From: Nocardioides pocheonensis
GTDB taxonomy: Bacteria > Actinomycetota > Actinomycetes > Propionibacteriales > Nocardioidaceae
Direction: 5' to 3'
Assembly: GCF_003725535.1 (NCBI RefSeq)
Contig: NZ_RJSF01000040.1
Coordinates: 551,407 to 615,406 of the forward strand
Length of the DNA stretch: 64,000 nt
This document shows positions 1-8,186 of this stretch, one piece after another. The notes beneath the pieces are model-generated. The model did not search any database, was not told the DNA's origin, and saw nothing but the letters and a program-made list of their open reading frames with translations. Positions within the stretch are counted from its first letter, which is position 1, and each line of letters starts with the position of its first letter. The position numbers and the translations under genes are program-made.

Positions 1-732
1 CTCGAACGTGCCGGGGTTGGCCTCGTCGCCCGAGCAGGCCAGGTAGTGGAGGACGAACAGCAGCGAGAGCTGGTCCGGGTCGGCCCCGAACCCGGGCTGC
101 GTCCAGCACCCGATGAGGTTCTCGATGCCGGCGGAGTTCACCGTGTGCGTGCGGATGTACTGGGCGAGCGTCATCGAGTCCCAGGTCGCCGCCTTGGGGT
201 GCGACCAGGGGGCGGCGACGTCGATCTGGGCCGCGTAGCCGTCCAGCTCCTGCAGCAGCAGGGCCGCGTCGAGCAGGACGGTCGGGTCCGGCGGCACCGT
301 GCCGGTGTAGGTCTGGCGCACCGCCCGGCCGAGCAGGTGGGAGATGTAGACGTTCTTGCCCTGCGCGTACTCCGGGAAGGTCGCGACCCCGAGCTCCGCG
401 GCCAGGGCGAGGATGTGGTCCTGCGTCGGCCCGACGAACGCCCCTCCGGCCTCCACGACCGCGCCGGAGGCGAGCTGGTGGTTGAGCAGCCTGCCGCCGA
501 CCCGGTCCCGCGCCTCGACCACGAGGACGGAGCGACCGGCGCGAGCCACCTGCCGTGCGGCGACCAGGCCGGACAGTCCGCCGCCGACGACCACCACGTC
601 GACCGTGGCGGGCAGCGAGCCTTGCAGCGTGGCCGCGGTGGCGGTGTCCTCGAAGGCGCCGACGGCGAGGGCGCCCAGCCCGGAGAGCGCGGCGCCCTTC
701 AGGAGCGTGCGTCGGTCGAGCGGCAGCGGCAT
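1..732 (-). CDS. Flavin monoamine oxidase family protein, 3' end cut by window edge
   Basis: FAD-dependent amine oxidase, oxidising an unknown amine. Reading leftwards from the ATG at 732, 244 codons stay open to the window edge, so the C-terminal half is missing. The N-terminus has a twin-arginine motif (DRRTLLKG, residues 6-13) followed by a small-residue segment, suggesting Tat export. Next comes a Rossmann dinucleotide fold (VVVVGGGLSGL, then EARDRVGGR about 30 residues later), the signature of the MAO/amine oxidase family. The gene is divergent from a TetR regulator with 58 bp between the start codons, so that regulator may control it. The family call is firm; the substrate is unknown. 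Confidence 0.88.
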   Translation of the reverse strand, partial: MPLPLDRRTLLKGAALSGLGALAVGAFEDTATAATLQGSLPATVDVVVVGGGLSGLVAARQVARAGRSVLVVEARDRVGGRLLNHQLASGAVVEAGGAFVGPTQDHILALAAELGVATFPEYAQGKNVYISHLLGRAVRQTYTGTVPPDPTVLLDAALLLQELDGYAAQIDVAAPWSHPKAATWDSMTLAQYIRTHTVNSAGIENLIGCWTQPGFGADPDQLSLLFVLHYLACSGDEANPGTFE

Positions 733-790
733 GGCGTCTCCTCAAAGATGAACATGTGTCAGATTCAGGTCCGGATGATACGGTCCCGCC

Positions 791-1534
791 ATGTCCGGTG
801 TCACCCCCTCGCCCGCCGTTCCCGGACGCCGGCGCCGCCCCGCGCAGGTCCGCTCGCGCGAGCGCGTCGAGAAGGTGCTGGAGGCCGCGTCGCGGATCGT
901 CGTGACCAGCGGCGTCGAAGCGCTGACCACGCGCTCGATCGCGGTGGCGGCGGGCATCCCGGTCGCCTCGCTCTACCAGTACTTCGCCGACCGTGACGCA
1001 ATCCTGCTGGCGCTGGTGGAGCGCGACACCGCGGAGATGGACGAGCAGGTGCGCACCGACCTCGCCGAGCTCGAGGTGCTCTCGATCGAGTCGATCGTCG
1101 CCACGACGATGCGCGCGTACACCAAGGTCTACGCCCGCCGCGCCGACTTCATGGAGATCTGGCTGCGGGGCCGCACCAACCCCGCGGTGCACGACTACGG
1201 CCGACGCCACAACCGGCGCACCGCGGCCGAGCTGCGTGAGCTCGCGATCGGCGCCGGCCTGGCCCGGCCGGACCTGCCGCCCGCGGCCGCCGAGCTCGCG
1301 GTCGAGATCGGTGACCGGGTCTTCCAGCTGGCCTACGAGACCGATCGTCGGGGCGACGAGTTCCTGATCAGAGAGGGGATCGCGATGGTCACGGCCTACC
1401 TCCGGCAGTACGCGACCCCCGCCGGTCGCGAGGGAGTACGCCGGCCCGCCGGCCCGGACGGCGCGCGCCCGCCTCGCGACGGCGCCGCACCGACCGCTCC
1501 CGAGACCGCCCCACGCGAGGAGGATCAGCCATGA
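791..1534 (+). CDS. TetR/AcrR family transcriptional regulator
   Basis: A 247-residue one-component regulator. The N-terminal helix-turn-helix lies at about residues 20-65, with the usual TetR core ALTTRSIAVAAGIPVASLYQYF. The C-terminal ligand domain is divergent and ends in a Pro/Arg-rich tail of about 35 residues. The start is the ATG at 791. A TGATAC element at 776-781 would place transcription initiation within a few bases of it, so the mRNA may be leaderless or nearly so. The stop overlaps the following PfkB kinase gene by 4 nt (ATGA), giving translational coupling. Likely targets are its own operon and the divergent amine oxidase. The ligand is unknown. Confidence 0.9.
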   Translation: MSGVTPSPAVPGRRRRPAQVRSRERVEKVLEAASRIVVTSGVEALTTRSIAVAAGIPVASLYQYFADRDAILLALVERDTAEMDEQVRTDLAELEVLSIESIVATTMRAYTKVYARRADFMEIWLRGRTNPAVHDYGRRHNRRTAAELRELAIGAGLARPDLPPAAAELAVEIGDRVFQLAYETDRRGDEFLIREGIAMVTAYLRQYATPAGREGVRRPAGPDGARPPRDGAAPTAPETAPREEDQP

Positions 1535-2469
1535 GCCCGTCCCGGACCGTCGCCGTCGTCGGCGTGCACGTGCTCGACACCCACGTCCTCGGGGTCGAGC
1601 AGATCCCGGCGGGCTCCGACGGCGCTCTGGTCGACGCCATCCGGATGTCTCCCGCCGGCACCGCGGGTGGCACCGGCATCGTCCTGAGCCGCCTCGGTGC
1701 GCAGGTGCACAGCATCGGAGCCGTCGGGGTCGACCCGATCGGCGACACGTTGCTCGCGCTCCTCGCGCGTGAGGGCGTGGACACGAGCAGGCTGGTCCGC
1801 AGGCCCGAGGTGCAGACCTCGGCGAGCGTGCTGCCGGTGCGGCCCAACGGCGACCGTCCGGCCTGGCACTGCATCGGCGCGAACGGCGCCTTCACGGCCG
1901 ACGACGTCGACCTGGCCTCGGTGCCCGGGCTGGGGCAGGTGCACCTCGGCGGACCGGAGTTCCTGGGCGGCCCGGCGGCGGCCGAGCTCCTGGCGGCCGC
2001 GCACGATCTCGGCTGCACCACGTCCGTCGACGTGCTGGCCCCGGGTGACCCCGACCTGCTCGCGTGGATCGCCGACTGCCTGCCGCACACGGACTTCCTG
2101 CTCCCCAACGACGAGCAGGTCCTGGGCTTCACGGGCCAGAAGTCCCTCGCCGACGGGGCCCACCGGCTCCTCGAGGCGGGCGCCGGCTGCGTCGCCGTCA
2201 CCCAGGGCGCTCGCGGGGCGCTGGTCGTCGATGCCGGGGGAGCGACCGAGGTGCCGGCGTACGTCGTGGACGTCGTCGACACCACCGGCTGCGGGGACGC
2301 CTTCTCCGCGGGGTTCCTGCGCGGCATCTCGCTCGGGATGGGGGCTCCCGAGGCGGCCGAGCTCGGCTGTGCCACCGCTGCGCAGGTGGCGCAGGGGGTC
2401 GGAACCGACCACGGGTCCTACGACCTGGCGAGCGTGCAGGCCTTCGCGGCCCGGGCCGCGCGACGCTGA
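1531..2469 (+). CDS. PfkB family carbohydrate/nucleoside kinase
   Basis: A 312-residue ribokinase-fold sugar or nucleoside kinase. The C-terminal PfkB signature is intact (DTTGCGDAFSAGFLRG, about residues 250-265), and its Asp is the catalytic base; the glycine-rich GGTGIVLSRLG segment lies near residues 47-57. The length matches the family (about 300). The start overlaps the TetR gene's stop by 4 nt, so regulator and kinase form one operon. A small hairpin (2516-2537) follows. Substrate specificity (ribose, fructose-6-phosphate, adenosine or another) cannot be read from the sequence. Confidence 0.9.
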   Translation: MSPSRTVAVVGVHVLDTHVLGVEQIPAGSDGALVDAIRMSPAGTAGGTGIVLSRLGAQVHSIGAVGVDPIGDTLLALLAREGVDTSRLVRRPEVQTSASVLPVRPNGDRPAWHCIGANGAFTADDVDLASVPGLGQVHLGGPEFLGGPAAAELLAAAHDLGCTTSVDVLAPGDPDLLAWIADCLPHTDFLLPNDEQVLGFTGQKSLADGAHRLLEAGAGCVAVTQGARGALVVDAGGATEVPAYVVDVVDTTGCGDAFSAGFLRGISLGMGAPEAAELGCATAAQVAQGVGTDHGSYDLASVQAFAARAARR

Positions 2470-2515
2470 GAGGTCCCGTACAGCGCCCGCAAAGGTCCTT
2501 GAAAGTTGAAGCCGT

Positions 2516-2537
2516 AGGGCCGTTGGTCACAGGCCCT
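2516..2537 (+). terminator. Weak hairpin after the PfkB gene
   Basis: AGGGCC and GGCCCT pair across a 10-nt loop, followed by TT then GCC. It lies 46 nt after the kinase stop. It may be a terminator or part of the leader of the next gene. Confidence 0.35.
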
Positions 2538-2627
2538 TTGCCTCATGGGTGGACCCCCCTTCTGCTGGTGTGCTGGCTGCAACGCGGGGAAACGGACACC
2601 CGCCAAGATCAGAAGGGGGCGCAGACA

Positions 2628-3221
2628 ATGCGCGCAACACTCGACAAGTTGATCTCCTGGACCGGCCTGCTCCTCGCGGTCGTCCTCCTCGTTGCGGGCG
2701 GTCTGCTCACCTGGGCCAGCTCCTTCGCGGGGAACCAGGTGCACGACCAGCTCGCGATGCAGGACATCACGATGCCGGCCAAGGCACAGCTCGAGACCAA
2801 GGCCCAGCACGCTGCGCTGGACCAGTACGCCGGCCAGAAGATGACCACGGGTGCGCAGGCCAAGGCGTTCTCCGACCACTACATCCTGGTCCACATGAAC
2901 GCGGCCGGTGGCGGCAAGACCTACGAAGAGGTCAGCGGCCAGTACATCCAGATGACCGACGCGCAGAAGGCCTCGCCTGAGGGCCAGAAGCTGGCCGGCC
3001 TCCGGCAGACCCTGTTCATGGGCAACACCCTGCGGGGCGAGCTGCTGACCGCCTACGCCTTCGGCAAGCTCGGTGCGATCGCCGGTTACGCCGCCATCGC
3101 CTCCTTCCTGGGAGCCGGGCTCATGCTGATCCTGGGTCTGTTCGGGCTGGCGCACGCCAAGCGGGCCCGCGAGTCGGCCGCCGTGGCAGCCGCCAAGGTC
3201 GGCACGCCGATCACCGCCTGA
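2628..3221 (+). CDS. Hypothetical membrane protein with two TM segments
   Basis: 197 residues starting at the ATG at 2628 (purine-rich AGAAGGGGGC upstream). One hydrophobic helix lies at about residues 11-32 (LLLAVVLLVAGGLLTW context) and a second at about 150-175 (AAIASFLGAGLMLILGLFG). About 115 hydrophilic residues lie between them, probably outside the membrane. Similar actinobacterial proteins are often labelled 'aromatic ring-opening dioxygenase LigA'. I see no dioxygenase feature and regard that name as a propagated error. Function unknown. It is monocistronic, with a terminator-like hairpin following. Confidence 0.8.
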   Translation: MRATLDKLISWTGLLLAVVLLVAGGLLTWASSFAGNQVHDQLAMQDITMPAKAQLETKAQHAALDQYAGQKMTTGAQAKAFSDHYILVHMNAAGGGKTYEEVSGQYIQMTDAQKASPEGQKLAGLRQTLFMGNTLRGELLTAYAFGKLGAIAGYAAIASFLGAGLMLILGLFGLAHAKRARESAAVAAAKVGTPITA

Positions 3222-3238
3222 TTCGCAGCACACCGGTC

Positions 3239-3274
3239 TTCGCCGGGATGGTCGTGGGGGGCCGTCCCGGCGAA
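3239..3274. terminator. Bidirectional hairpin between convergent genes
   Basis: TTCGCCGGGA (3239-3248) pairs perfectly with TCCCGGCGAA (3265-3274). Four further inner pairs, two of them G-U, are possible. It sits between the convergent membrane-protein and dehydrogenase genes. There is no clear U-tract, as is common in high-GC actinobacteria. Confidence 0.65.
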
Positions 3275-3303
3275 AGCCATGTCCGGGGTCGGGAGCGTCG
3301 GAG

Positions 3304-4437
3304 TCAGGATCGTCGGGCGAAGCGCGGGTGCGCGCGCCCGGCGATCACCGGCAGGTCGAGGTAGGTGCGGATCCCGGGGTAGGCGCGCACGACGTACGGG
3401 ATCGAGTTGACGCAGTGGTTGGCCGTCGCGACCACACCCGGGTTGCGCTCCCAGCCGGCTTCGGGAGTCTCGGGCTGCATGCCCTTGAGCGTGACGAAGA
3501 GGTCCGGGTCGCCCTGGACCTCGATCTCGTAGCGCTCGCCGGCCGCACCCAGCGTCCAGGCCGGGTCGAGGTGCTCGGTGCCCATCAGCCAGTTGACCGC
3601 CACCCGCACCACCGGCTGGTCGTCGATCACCGCCTCCCAGCAGAACCGCTGGCCGGCGACCTGCCCGGGCTCGATGACCCCGGCCGGTGAGTCGATCGGC
3701 TCCGTGGCCACCGCGACCTGCTGGGAGGTGCGGATCTCGGCGCTCGGGTCGAACCCCATGCCGTCGAGGATCAGCCGGATCGACTGGGCGAACCCGCCGG
3801 TGAGCAGCCCCAGCATCGGTCCTTCCATCGCGGCCTCGGGAGTGCCGCCGAAGCACATGATCTGGCGGACCACGTCCGGCGCGTTGTAGCTGCGGATGTC
3901 GGAGAACTCCTCGGCCCGCACGAACGTCGTCGCCGACGACATCGCCGAGAGCATCAGCGGGAAGACGTCGCTGATGCCGCCCGGGTCGATGCCCGTGCCG
4001 TGCAAGGTGCTGCCGCCCTCCCGCGCCGCCTCCTCGAGGGCCTCGTCGCCGGGCGAGCGGTGGAACCAGCCGACCGGGGTGACCACGTTCTTTCCCGATC
4101 GGAGCAGGCGCGCGACCTCCGCCGGGTCGGGCAGCAGCGGGGCGTAGACGACGCAGTCGGCGTCCAGGGCGAGGATCGCCTCGACGTCGTCGGTCGCCGG
4201 TACGCCGAGCGCCTCGATGCCCGCGATCACCCCGGCGTCGACGCCGACCTTGTCGGAGGAGTGCACCCAGCACGCCACCAGGTCGAGCTCGGGATGGTCG
4301 CGCACGGCCTGGATCGCGGCTCGCCCGACTCCGCCGGTGGCCCACTGGACGACTCGGTGCCGAGCCGGGAGCGCACCCGCGGTGGCGGCCGGCTCGTCGA
4401 GGGCCGAGCCGGTGGCAGAGTGTTCCTCGGAGGTCAT
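3304..4437 (-). CDS. NAD(P)H-dependent amine dehydrogenase / DHDPR-like protein
   Basis: 377 residues. The N-terminal Rossmann fold (VVQWATGGVGRAAIQAV, about residues 27-43) is followed by a dihydrodipicolinate-reductase-like body. It resembles the actinobacterial family annotated as dihydrodipicolinate reductase or 2,4-diaminopentanoate-dehydrogenase-like, which is not lysine-biosynthetic DapB (DapB is about 250 residues). The GTGIDPGGISDVFP segment is typical of this family. Start ATG at 4437. It is a single gene, convergent with the membrane protein and divergent from DUF5999. The substrate is unknown; relatives often sit in steroid or lipid catabolic loci. Confidence 0.75.
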   Translation of the reverse strand: MTSEEHSATGSALDEPAATAGALPARHRVVQWATGGVGRAAIQAVRDHPELDLVACWVHSSDKVGVDAGVIAGIEALGVPATDDVEAILALDADCVVYAPLLPDPAEVARLLRSGKNVVTPVGWFHRSPGDEALEEAAREGGSTLHGTGIDPGGISDVFPLMLSAMSSATTFVRAEEFSDIRSYNAPDVVRQIMCFGGTPEAAMEGPMLGLLTGGFAQSIRLILDGMGFDPSAEIRTSQQVAVATEPIDSPAGVIEPGQVAGQRFCWEAVIDDQPVVRVAVNWLMGTEHLDPAWTLGAAGERYEIEVQGDPDLFVTLKGMQPETPEAGWERNPGVVATANHCVNSIPYVVRAYPGIRTYLDLPVIAGRAHPRFARRS

Positions 4438-4535
4438 GCGCGGACGCTAGCGCTCGAGGCGCGGCACGGTCGTCCACTTCCTGTGCTCAAGGTCACAGAA
4501 TGGCTAAGGTTTCAACCAGTATGTCCGATCTGCGT

Positions 4536-4563
4536 CATGAAACCTCTTCAGCGAGGTTTCATG
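4536..4563. promoter_or_regulatory. Perfect 11-bp inverted repeat upstream of the DUF5999 gene
   Basis: CATGAAACCTC (4536-4546) and GAGGTTTCATG (4553-4563) are perfect complements separated by TTCAGC. It is AT-richer than its surroundings and lies 41 bp upstream of the DUF5999 ATG. It could be an operator or an mRNA leader hairpin. It has no U-run and no upstream gene on the same strand to terminate. Confidence 0.6.
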
Positions 4564-4604
4564 GACGACAGAAGCACCTCAGCCCTTGACCCCGGGAGGA
4601 CACA

Positions 4605-4790
4605 ATGGCGTGTAACCACTCCCCGGCTTGCCCGGACGCCAGCTCGATCGACTGTTGCCACGCGCACACCGTGGCCGACCACTCCGAGCAGGGATGGTGC
4701 CGGCTGTGCAACGGCGTGATCCTCTTCGACGACGGGCTCTACCTCGCGCCTGACGGCCACGTGGAGCCGGTGCCCGTCTCCGCTGCCTGA
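4605..4790 (+). CDS. DUF5999 family small Cys-rich protein
   Basis: 61 residues. Cys and His residues cluster in the first 33 positions (CNHSPACP, then CCHAHTV), followed by a EQGWCRLCNGVILFDDG core, which I recognise as the DUF5999 family of actinobacteria. The cysteines suggest metal binding, though no member has a function that I know. Start ATG at 4605, preceded by GGGAGGACACA as ribosome-binding site. The gene stands alone, with the 4536-4563 inverted repeat upstream. Confidence 0.85.
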   Translation: MACNHSPACPDASSIDCCHAHTVADHSEQGWCRLCNGVILFDDGLYLAPDGHVEPVPVSAA

Positions 4791-4812
4791 CGGTCCACGA
4801 CCCCCGCCACGG

Positions 4813-5850
4813 TCAGTGGTGGGCTGCGTCGCGGATCTCGCCGACCAGCTCCTCGATCACGTCCTCGAGCGTGGCGACCCCGAGCACCCGATCGGTGTCG
4901 TCGAGGACCCGGGCCATGTGCGCGCCACGGGACTGCAGCCGTTGCAGGGTCTGGACCAGGGTGTCGGTGGCGTGCACGTCGGCGAACGGCCGGATCCAGG
5001 TCGGGTCGATCACCTGGGCCCGACCGTGCGGGTCGGGTTCGAGCACGTCCTTGATGTGCAGGTAGCCGATCAGCCCGCCGTCGTCGCCGACCACCGGGAA
5101 CCGTGAGAACCCGGTCTCCGCGCAGATCGCCTCGACCTCCGTCGTCCGGGCGCTGCGCGTCACGGTCTGCAGCGAGTCGCGGGGGAGCAGCACGTCGGTC
5201 ACGGTGCGCGAGGTGAAGTCGAGCGCGCCGGAGAGCCGCTCGTACTCGCTCTCCTCGAGCAGCCCTTCCGCGTGCGACTCGTCGACGAGGGCCTCGACCT
5301 CCTCGTGGGTGAAGGTCGAGCTGACGTCGCTGCGCGGCTCGATCCGGAGCAGACGCACCCCGACGTCGGCGACCGCGTTCAGCCCGCGGACCACCGGCTT
5401 CAGGAAGGCCACCATCGCCACCATGGGCGGGCCGAAGACCACGGCCGCGCGCTCGGGTCCGGCGAGGGCGAGGTTCTTCGGCACCATCTCTCCGAGCACG
5501 ACGTGCAGGTAGACGACCACCGACATCCCGAGGGTGAACGCGACCGGGTGCAGCCACGCGTCCGACAGGTTCAGGTCGCGGAAGGCCGGCTCGAGCAGTG
5601 CGGCGAAGGCCGGCTCGGCCACCGCGCCCAGGCCCAGGGAGCACACCGTGATCCCGAACTGGGCGGCTGCGATGATCGAGGTGAGGTCCTCCATGGCGCG
5701 CAGCGTCGTCTTCGCCATGCGTGAACCGGCGCGCGCCCGGGGCTCGACCTTGGTGCGTCGTGCCGAGACCAGGGCGAACTCCGCGCCGACGAAGAACGCG
5801 TTGCCCATCAGGAGCACCACCGACAGGGCGAGCGCCCAACCCGTGCTCAC
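4813..5850 (-). CDS. CNNM/CBS-domain membrane protein (hemolysin family)
   Basis: 345 residues. An N-terminal CNNM/DUF21 transmembrane domain (about residues 1-190, with the HVVLGEMVPKNLAL signature near 115-128) is followed by a CBS pair (about 205-335). The C-terminal CorC_HlyC domain of many relatives is absent. CNNM proteins are linked to Mg2+/divalent cation transport or its regulation; 'hemolysin' is a historical label. The GTG start overlaps the stop of the upstream paralogue by 4 nt (GTGA), so the two form an operon and may make a heteromer. Confidence 0.9.
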   Translation of the reverse strand: MSTGWALALSVVLLMGNAFFVGAEFALVSARRTKVEPRARAGSRMAKTTLRAMEDLTSIIAAAQFGITVCSLGLGAVAEPAFAALLEPAFRDLNLSDAWLHPVAFTLGMSVVVYLHVVLGEMVPKNLALAGPERAAVVFGPPMVAMVAFLKPVVRGLNAVADVGVRLLRIEPRSDVSSTFTHEEVEALVDESHAEGLLEESEYERLSGALDFTSRTVTDVLLPRDSLQTVTRSARTTEVEAICAETGFSRFPVVGDDGGLIGYLHIKDVLEPDPHGRAQVIDPTWIRPFADVHATDTLVQTLQRLQSRGAHMARVLDDTDRVLGVATLEDVIEELVGEIRDAAHH

Positions 5851-7238
5851 TCCGGACCGCCGCTCGTGTCCTGCGGATCCGGGGGCGGGCCGGGGCGCAG
5901 CTGGATCGCGATCCGGTCGACCCGCAGCCCGTCCATCCGTACGACGCGCAGGTGCGCGTGCTCGAGGACCGGCTCCTCGTCGTCGTCGTCCGGGATGACC
6001 GGAGGCAGCGGCACGTCCACGGCGTCGCCGGCCCGGGGGATCCGGCCGAGGTGCTGGACGAGCAGCCCGGCGACGGTGTCGTAGTCCTCGTGCTCGGGCA
6101 GCGCCAAGCCGGTCGCGTCGAGCACCTCGTCGGGACGCAGCAGGCCGGAGACGATCCAGGACCCGTCGGGGCGCCGGCGCAGGCGGGCGGCGCTGCGGTC
6201 GTGCTCGTCGGCGATGTCACCGACGATCTCCTCGACGACGTCCTCGAGGGTGACCACCCCGGCCGTGCCGCCGTACTCGTCGGACACGATCGCCATCTGG
6301 AAGCCCTCGCCGCGCAGCAGTGAGAGCAGCGGGTCGAGGCGCAGGGACTCGGGAACCACCGTCGCCGGCACCATGACCTCACGCACCTGGGTCGACGACC
6401 GGTCCGCCCGCGGCACGGCGACCGCCTGCTTCACGTGGACCGAGCCGACGATGTTGTCGGTGCTGCCCTTGGTCACGGGGAACTTCGAGAACCCGGTCGT
6501 CGACGACAGCTCGATGACCTCGCTCACCGGGTCGTTGGCGTCGACCACCGCCATCCGCATCCGCGGCGTCATGATCTCGCCTGCCGTGCGGGGCCCGAAG
6601 GCCACGGAGCGCTGGACCAGCGCCGCGGTCTCCTCGTCGAGCGTGCCCTCGGACGCCGAGCGGCTGGCCAGCGAGGCCAGCTCGTCGGACGACCGCGCGG
6701 ACCGCAGCTCCTCCTGCGGCTCCACGCCCACGGCCCGGACGATCGCGTTGGCCGACCCGTTGAGCACCCTGATCGCCGGCTTCACGACGGTCGTGAACAA
6801 CCGCATCACGCCTTGAGTCGCCTTCGCCGCCTCCAGCGGGACCGCGATCCCGACCTTCTTGGGGATCAGCTCCCCGATCAGCATCGTCGCCACGGTCGCG
6901 AGCACCAGGGCGAGCCCGACGGCGACTCCCGTGACGGCACCGCGCGGCAGGCCGGCAGCATCGAGGGGGCCGCGCAGCAGCTCGGCGATCGCGGGCTCGG
7001 CCAGGAAGCCGATCACGAGGTTGGTGATCGTCACCCCGACCTGCGCCCCGGAGAGCTGGGTGGAGAGGCTGCGCAGCGCCTTGCGGACCCCGATCGCGGC
7101 CCGGTCCCCGGAGGCCGCGGCCCGCTCGACCGCCGCCCGGTCGACCGCGACGAAGGAGTACTCCGCCGCGCCGAACACGCCGCACACCACCATCAGCACG
7201 ATGGAGATCCCGAGCAGCAGCCATTCCATGTCGCCCAT
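5847..7238 (-). CDS. CNNM/CBS/CorC_HlyC membrane protein (hemolysin family)
   Basis: 463 residues from the ATG at 7238, with GAGGAGG about 14 nt upstream; an alternative in-frame ATG lies at 7229. Domains: CNNM transmembrane region (about 1-200, signature LIGELIPKKVGIAVP), CBS pair (about 215-340), then a CorC_HlyC domain (about 375-450), with an acidic DDDDEE stretch near 425. It is longer than its downstream paralogue because it retains the C-terminal domain. Probable role in cation homeostasis at the cytoplasmic membrane. The frame stays open far upstream of 7238, but the extension lies antisense to the PP2C and hydrolase genes and is not coding. Confidence 0.9.
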   Translation of the reverse strand: MGDMEWLLLGISIVLMVVCGVFGAAEYSFVAVDRAAVERAAASGDRAAIGVRKALRSLSTQLSGAQVGVTITNLVIGFLAEPAIAELLRGPLDAAGLPRGAVTGVAVGLALVLATVATMLIGELIPKKVGIAVPLEAAKATQGVMRLFTTVVKPAIRVLNGSANAIVRAVGVEPQEELRSARSSDELASLASRSASEGTLDEETAALVQRSVAFGPRTAGEIMTPRMRMAVVDANDPVSEVIELSSTTGFSKFPVTKGSTDNIVGSVHVKQAVAVPRADRSSTQVREVMVPATVVPESLRLDPLLSLLRGEGFQMAIVSDEYGGTAGVVTLEDVVEEIVGDIADEHDRSAARLRRRPDGSWIVSGLLRPDEVLDATGLALPEHEDYDTVAGLLVQHLGRIPRAGDAVDVPLPPVIPDDDDEEPVLEHAHLRVVRMDGLRVDRIAIQLRPGPPPDPQDTSGGPE

Positions 7239-7296
7239 TGTTGCGGGTCGGGCCTCCTCGTGGTGCTTGGGTGCACCGGGGAACCGTGAGAGGCTC

Positions 7297-7308
7297 AGAA
7301 CGCGTTCT
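7297..7308. promoter_or_regulatory. Perfect 12-bp palindrome AGAACGCGTTCT upstream of the PP2C gene
   Basis: AGAACGCGTTCT is its own reverse complement and ends 17 bp before the PP2C start codon. Its AAC-N2-GTT core matches the inner part of the KstR-type operator seen again at 8151-8164, although the outer T/A positions do not fit. Confidence 0.5.
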
Positions 7309-7325
7309 CGTGGTGAGGAGGGGAC

Positions 7326-8132
7326 ATGCTTCGCATCTCCGGCGCGGGTGAGAGTCACGTCGGTCTCGTGCGCCCCGACAACGAGGACTCCGGGTTCATC
7401 GGTCCCACGTGCATGCTGGTCGCCGACGGCGTCGGCGGGGGAGCAGCCGGCGAGGTCGCCTCGGCCACCACGGCGTACGCCGTCTCGGCCACCGCGCTGG
7501 TGCGCGCCGGCGACGATCCGGCCGCGATCCTGCGCGACGCGGTGGAGCTGGCCCAGGCCCAGGTGCACGCGGGGGTGCTCGCCGACCGGGCCCGCACCGG
7601 CATGGCCACCACGCTCACCGCGCTCGTCACCGACGGCTCGCGGTTCGCCCTTGCCCACCTCGGGGACTCCCGCGGCTACGTCTACCGCGACGGCGAGCTG
7701 ACGCGCGTGACCCGCGACCACACCTACGTCCAGGAGCTGCTCGACGAGGGGCGACTGGACGAGCTGGAGGCCGCGCACCACCCGTGGCGCAACGTCGTGC
7801 TCCGCACCGTGAACGGCTCGGAGAAGGGCGGCCCGGACATCCTGGAGCTGTACCTGCGGCCCGGTGACCGGGTCGTGATCGCCAGCGACGGCCTGACCGA
7901 CCTGGTCGACGAGGCCGTGATCGCCGAGACGCTCGCCGACCGCCCGGACGACGACGCGGTGAGCGCGCTGGTCGCCGCGGCGCTGGGGCGGGGCGGCCGC
8001 GACAACATCACCTGCCTGGTCGCCACGATCGTCGACGGACCCCCGATCAGCGCCGACGGCATGCTGCACGGGGCCGTGCGCAACCCCGACAACATCATCG
8101 ATCTCGCCGCGGTGCGCTCGGTCTCCGCCTGA
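7326..8132 (+). CDS. PP2C family serine/threonine phosphatase
   Basis: 268 residues, a stand-alone PPM/PP2C metal-dependent phosphatase with all main motifs: RPDNED (16-21), VADGVGGG (32-39), the AHLGDSRGYVY block near 115, ASDGLTDL near 183, and GRDNIT near 222. The metal-binding aspartates are present, so it should be active. There is no TM segment. RBS GGTGAGGAGGGG; start ATG at 7326. No Ser/Thr kinase lies nearby, so its substrate is unknown. KstR-like palindromes lie on both sides of the gene. Confidence 0.93.
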   Translation: MLRISGAGESHVGLVRPDNEDSGFIGPTCMLVADGVGGGAAGEVASATTAYAVSATALVRAGDDPAAILRDAVELAQAQVHAGVLADRARTGMATTLTALVTDGSRFALAHLGDSRGYVYRDGELTRVTRDHTYVQELLDEGRLDELEAAHHPWRNVVLRTVNGSEKGGPDILELYLRPGDRVVIASDGLTDLVDEAVIAETLADRPDDDAVSALVAAALGRGGRDNITCLVATIVDGPPISADGMLHGAVRNPDNIIDLAAVRSVSA

Positions 8133-8150
8133 GCGGCCGCGCACGAGATC

Positions 8151-8164
8151 TGGAACACGTTCCA
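8151..8164. promoter_or_regulatory. KstR-like operator TGGAACACGTTCCA
   Basis: The palindrome has 6-bp perfect arms (TGGAAC/GTTCCA) and a 2-bp centre. It fits the TNNAACNNGTTNNA consensus I recall for the TetR-family cholesterol-catabolism repressor KstR. It lies 22 bp upstream of the alpha/beta hydrolase start, a sensible repressor position. The binding protein is not in this window. Confidence 0.6.
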
Positions 8165-8186
8165 CTTCGCGCCCGCACGCGGGACA

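Noticed and set aside
745-790. Possible TetR operator between amine oxidase and regulator (TGAACATGTGTCA)
   Set aside because: Palindrome is imperfect and off-centre; I cannot support a specific site.
2628-3221. Annotation as aromatic ring-opening dioxygenase LigA
   Set aside because: No dioxygenase metal site; the label is a known propagated misannotation on small membrane proteins of this type.
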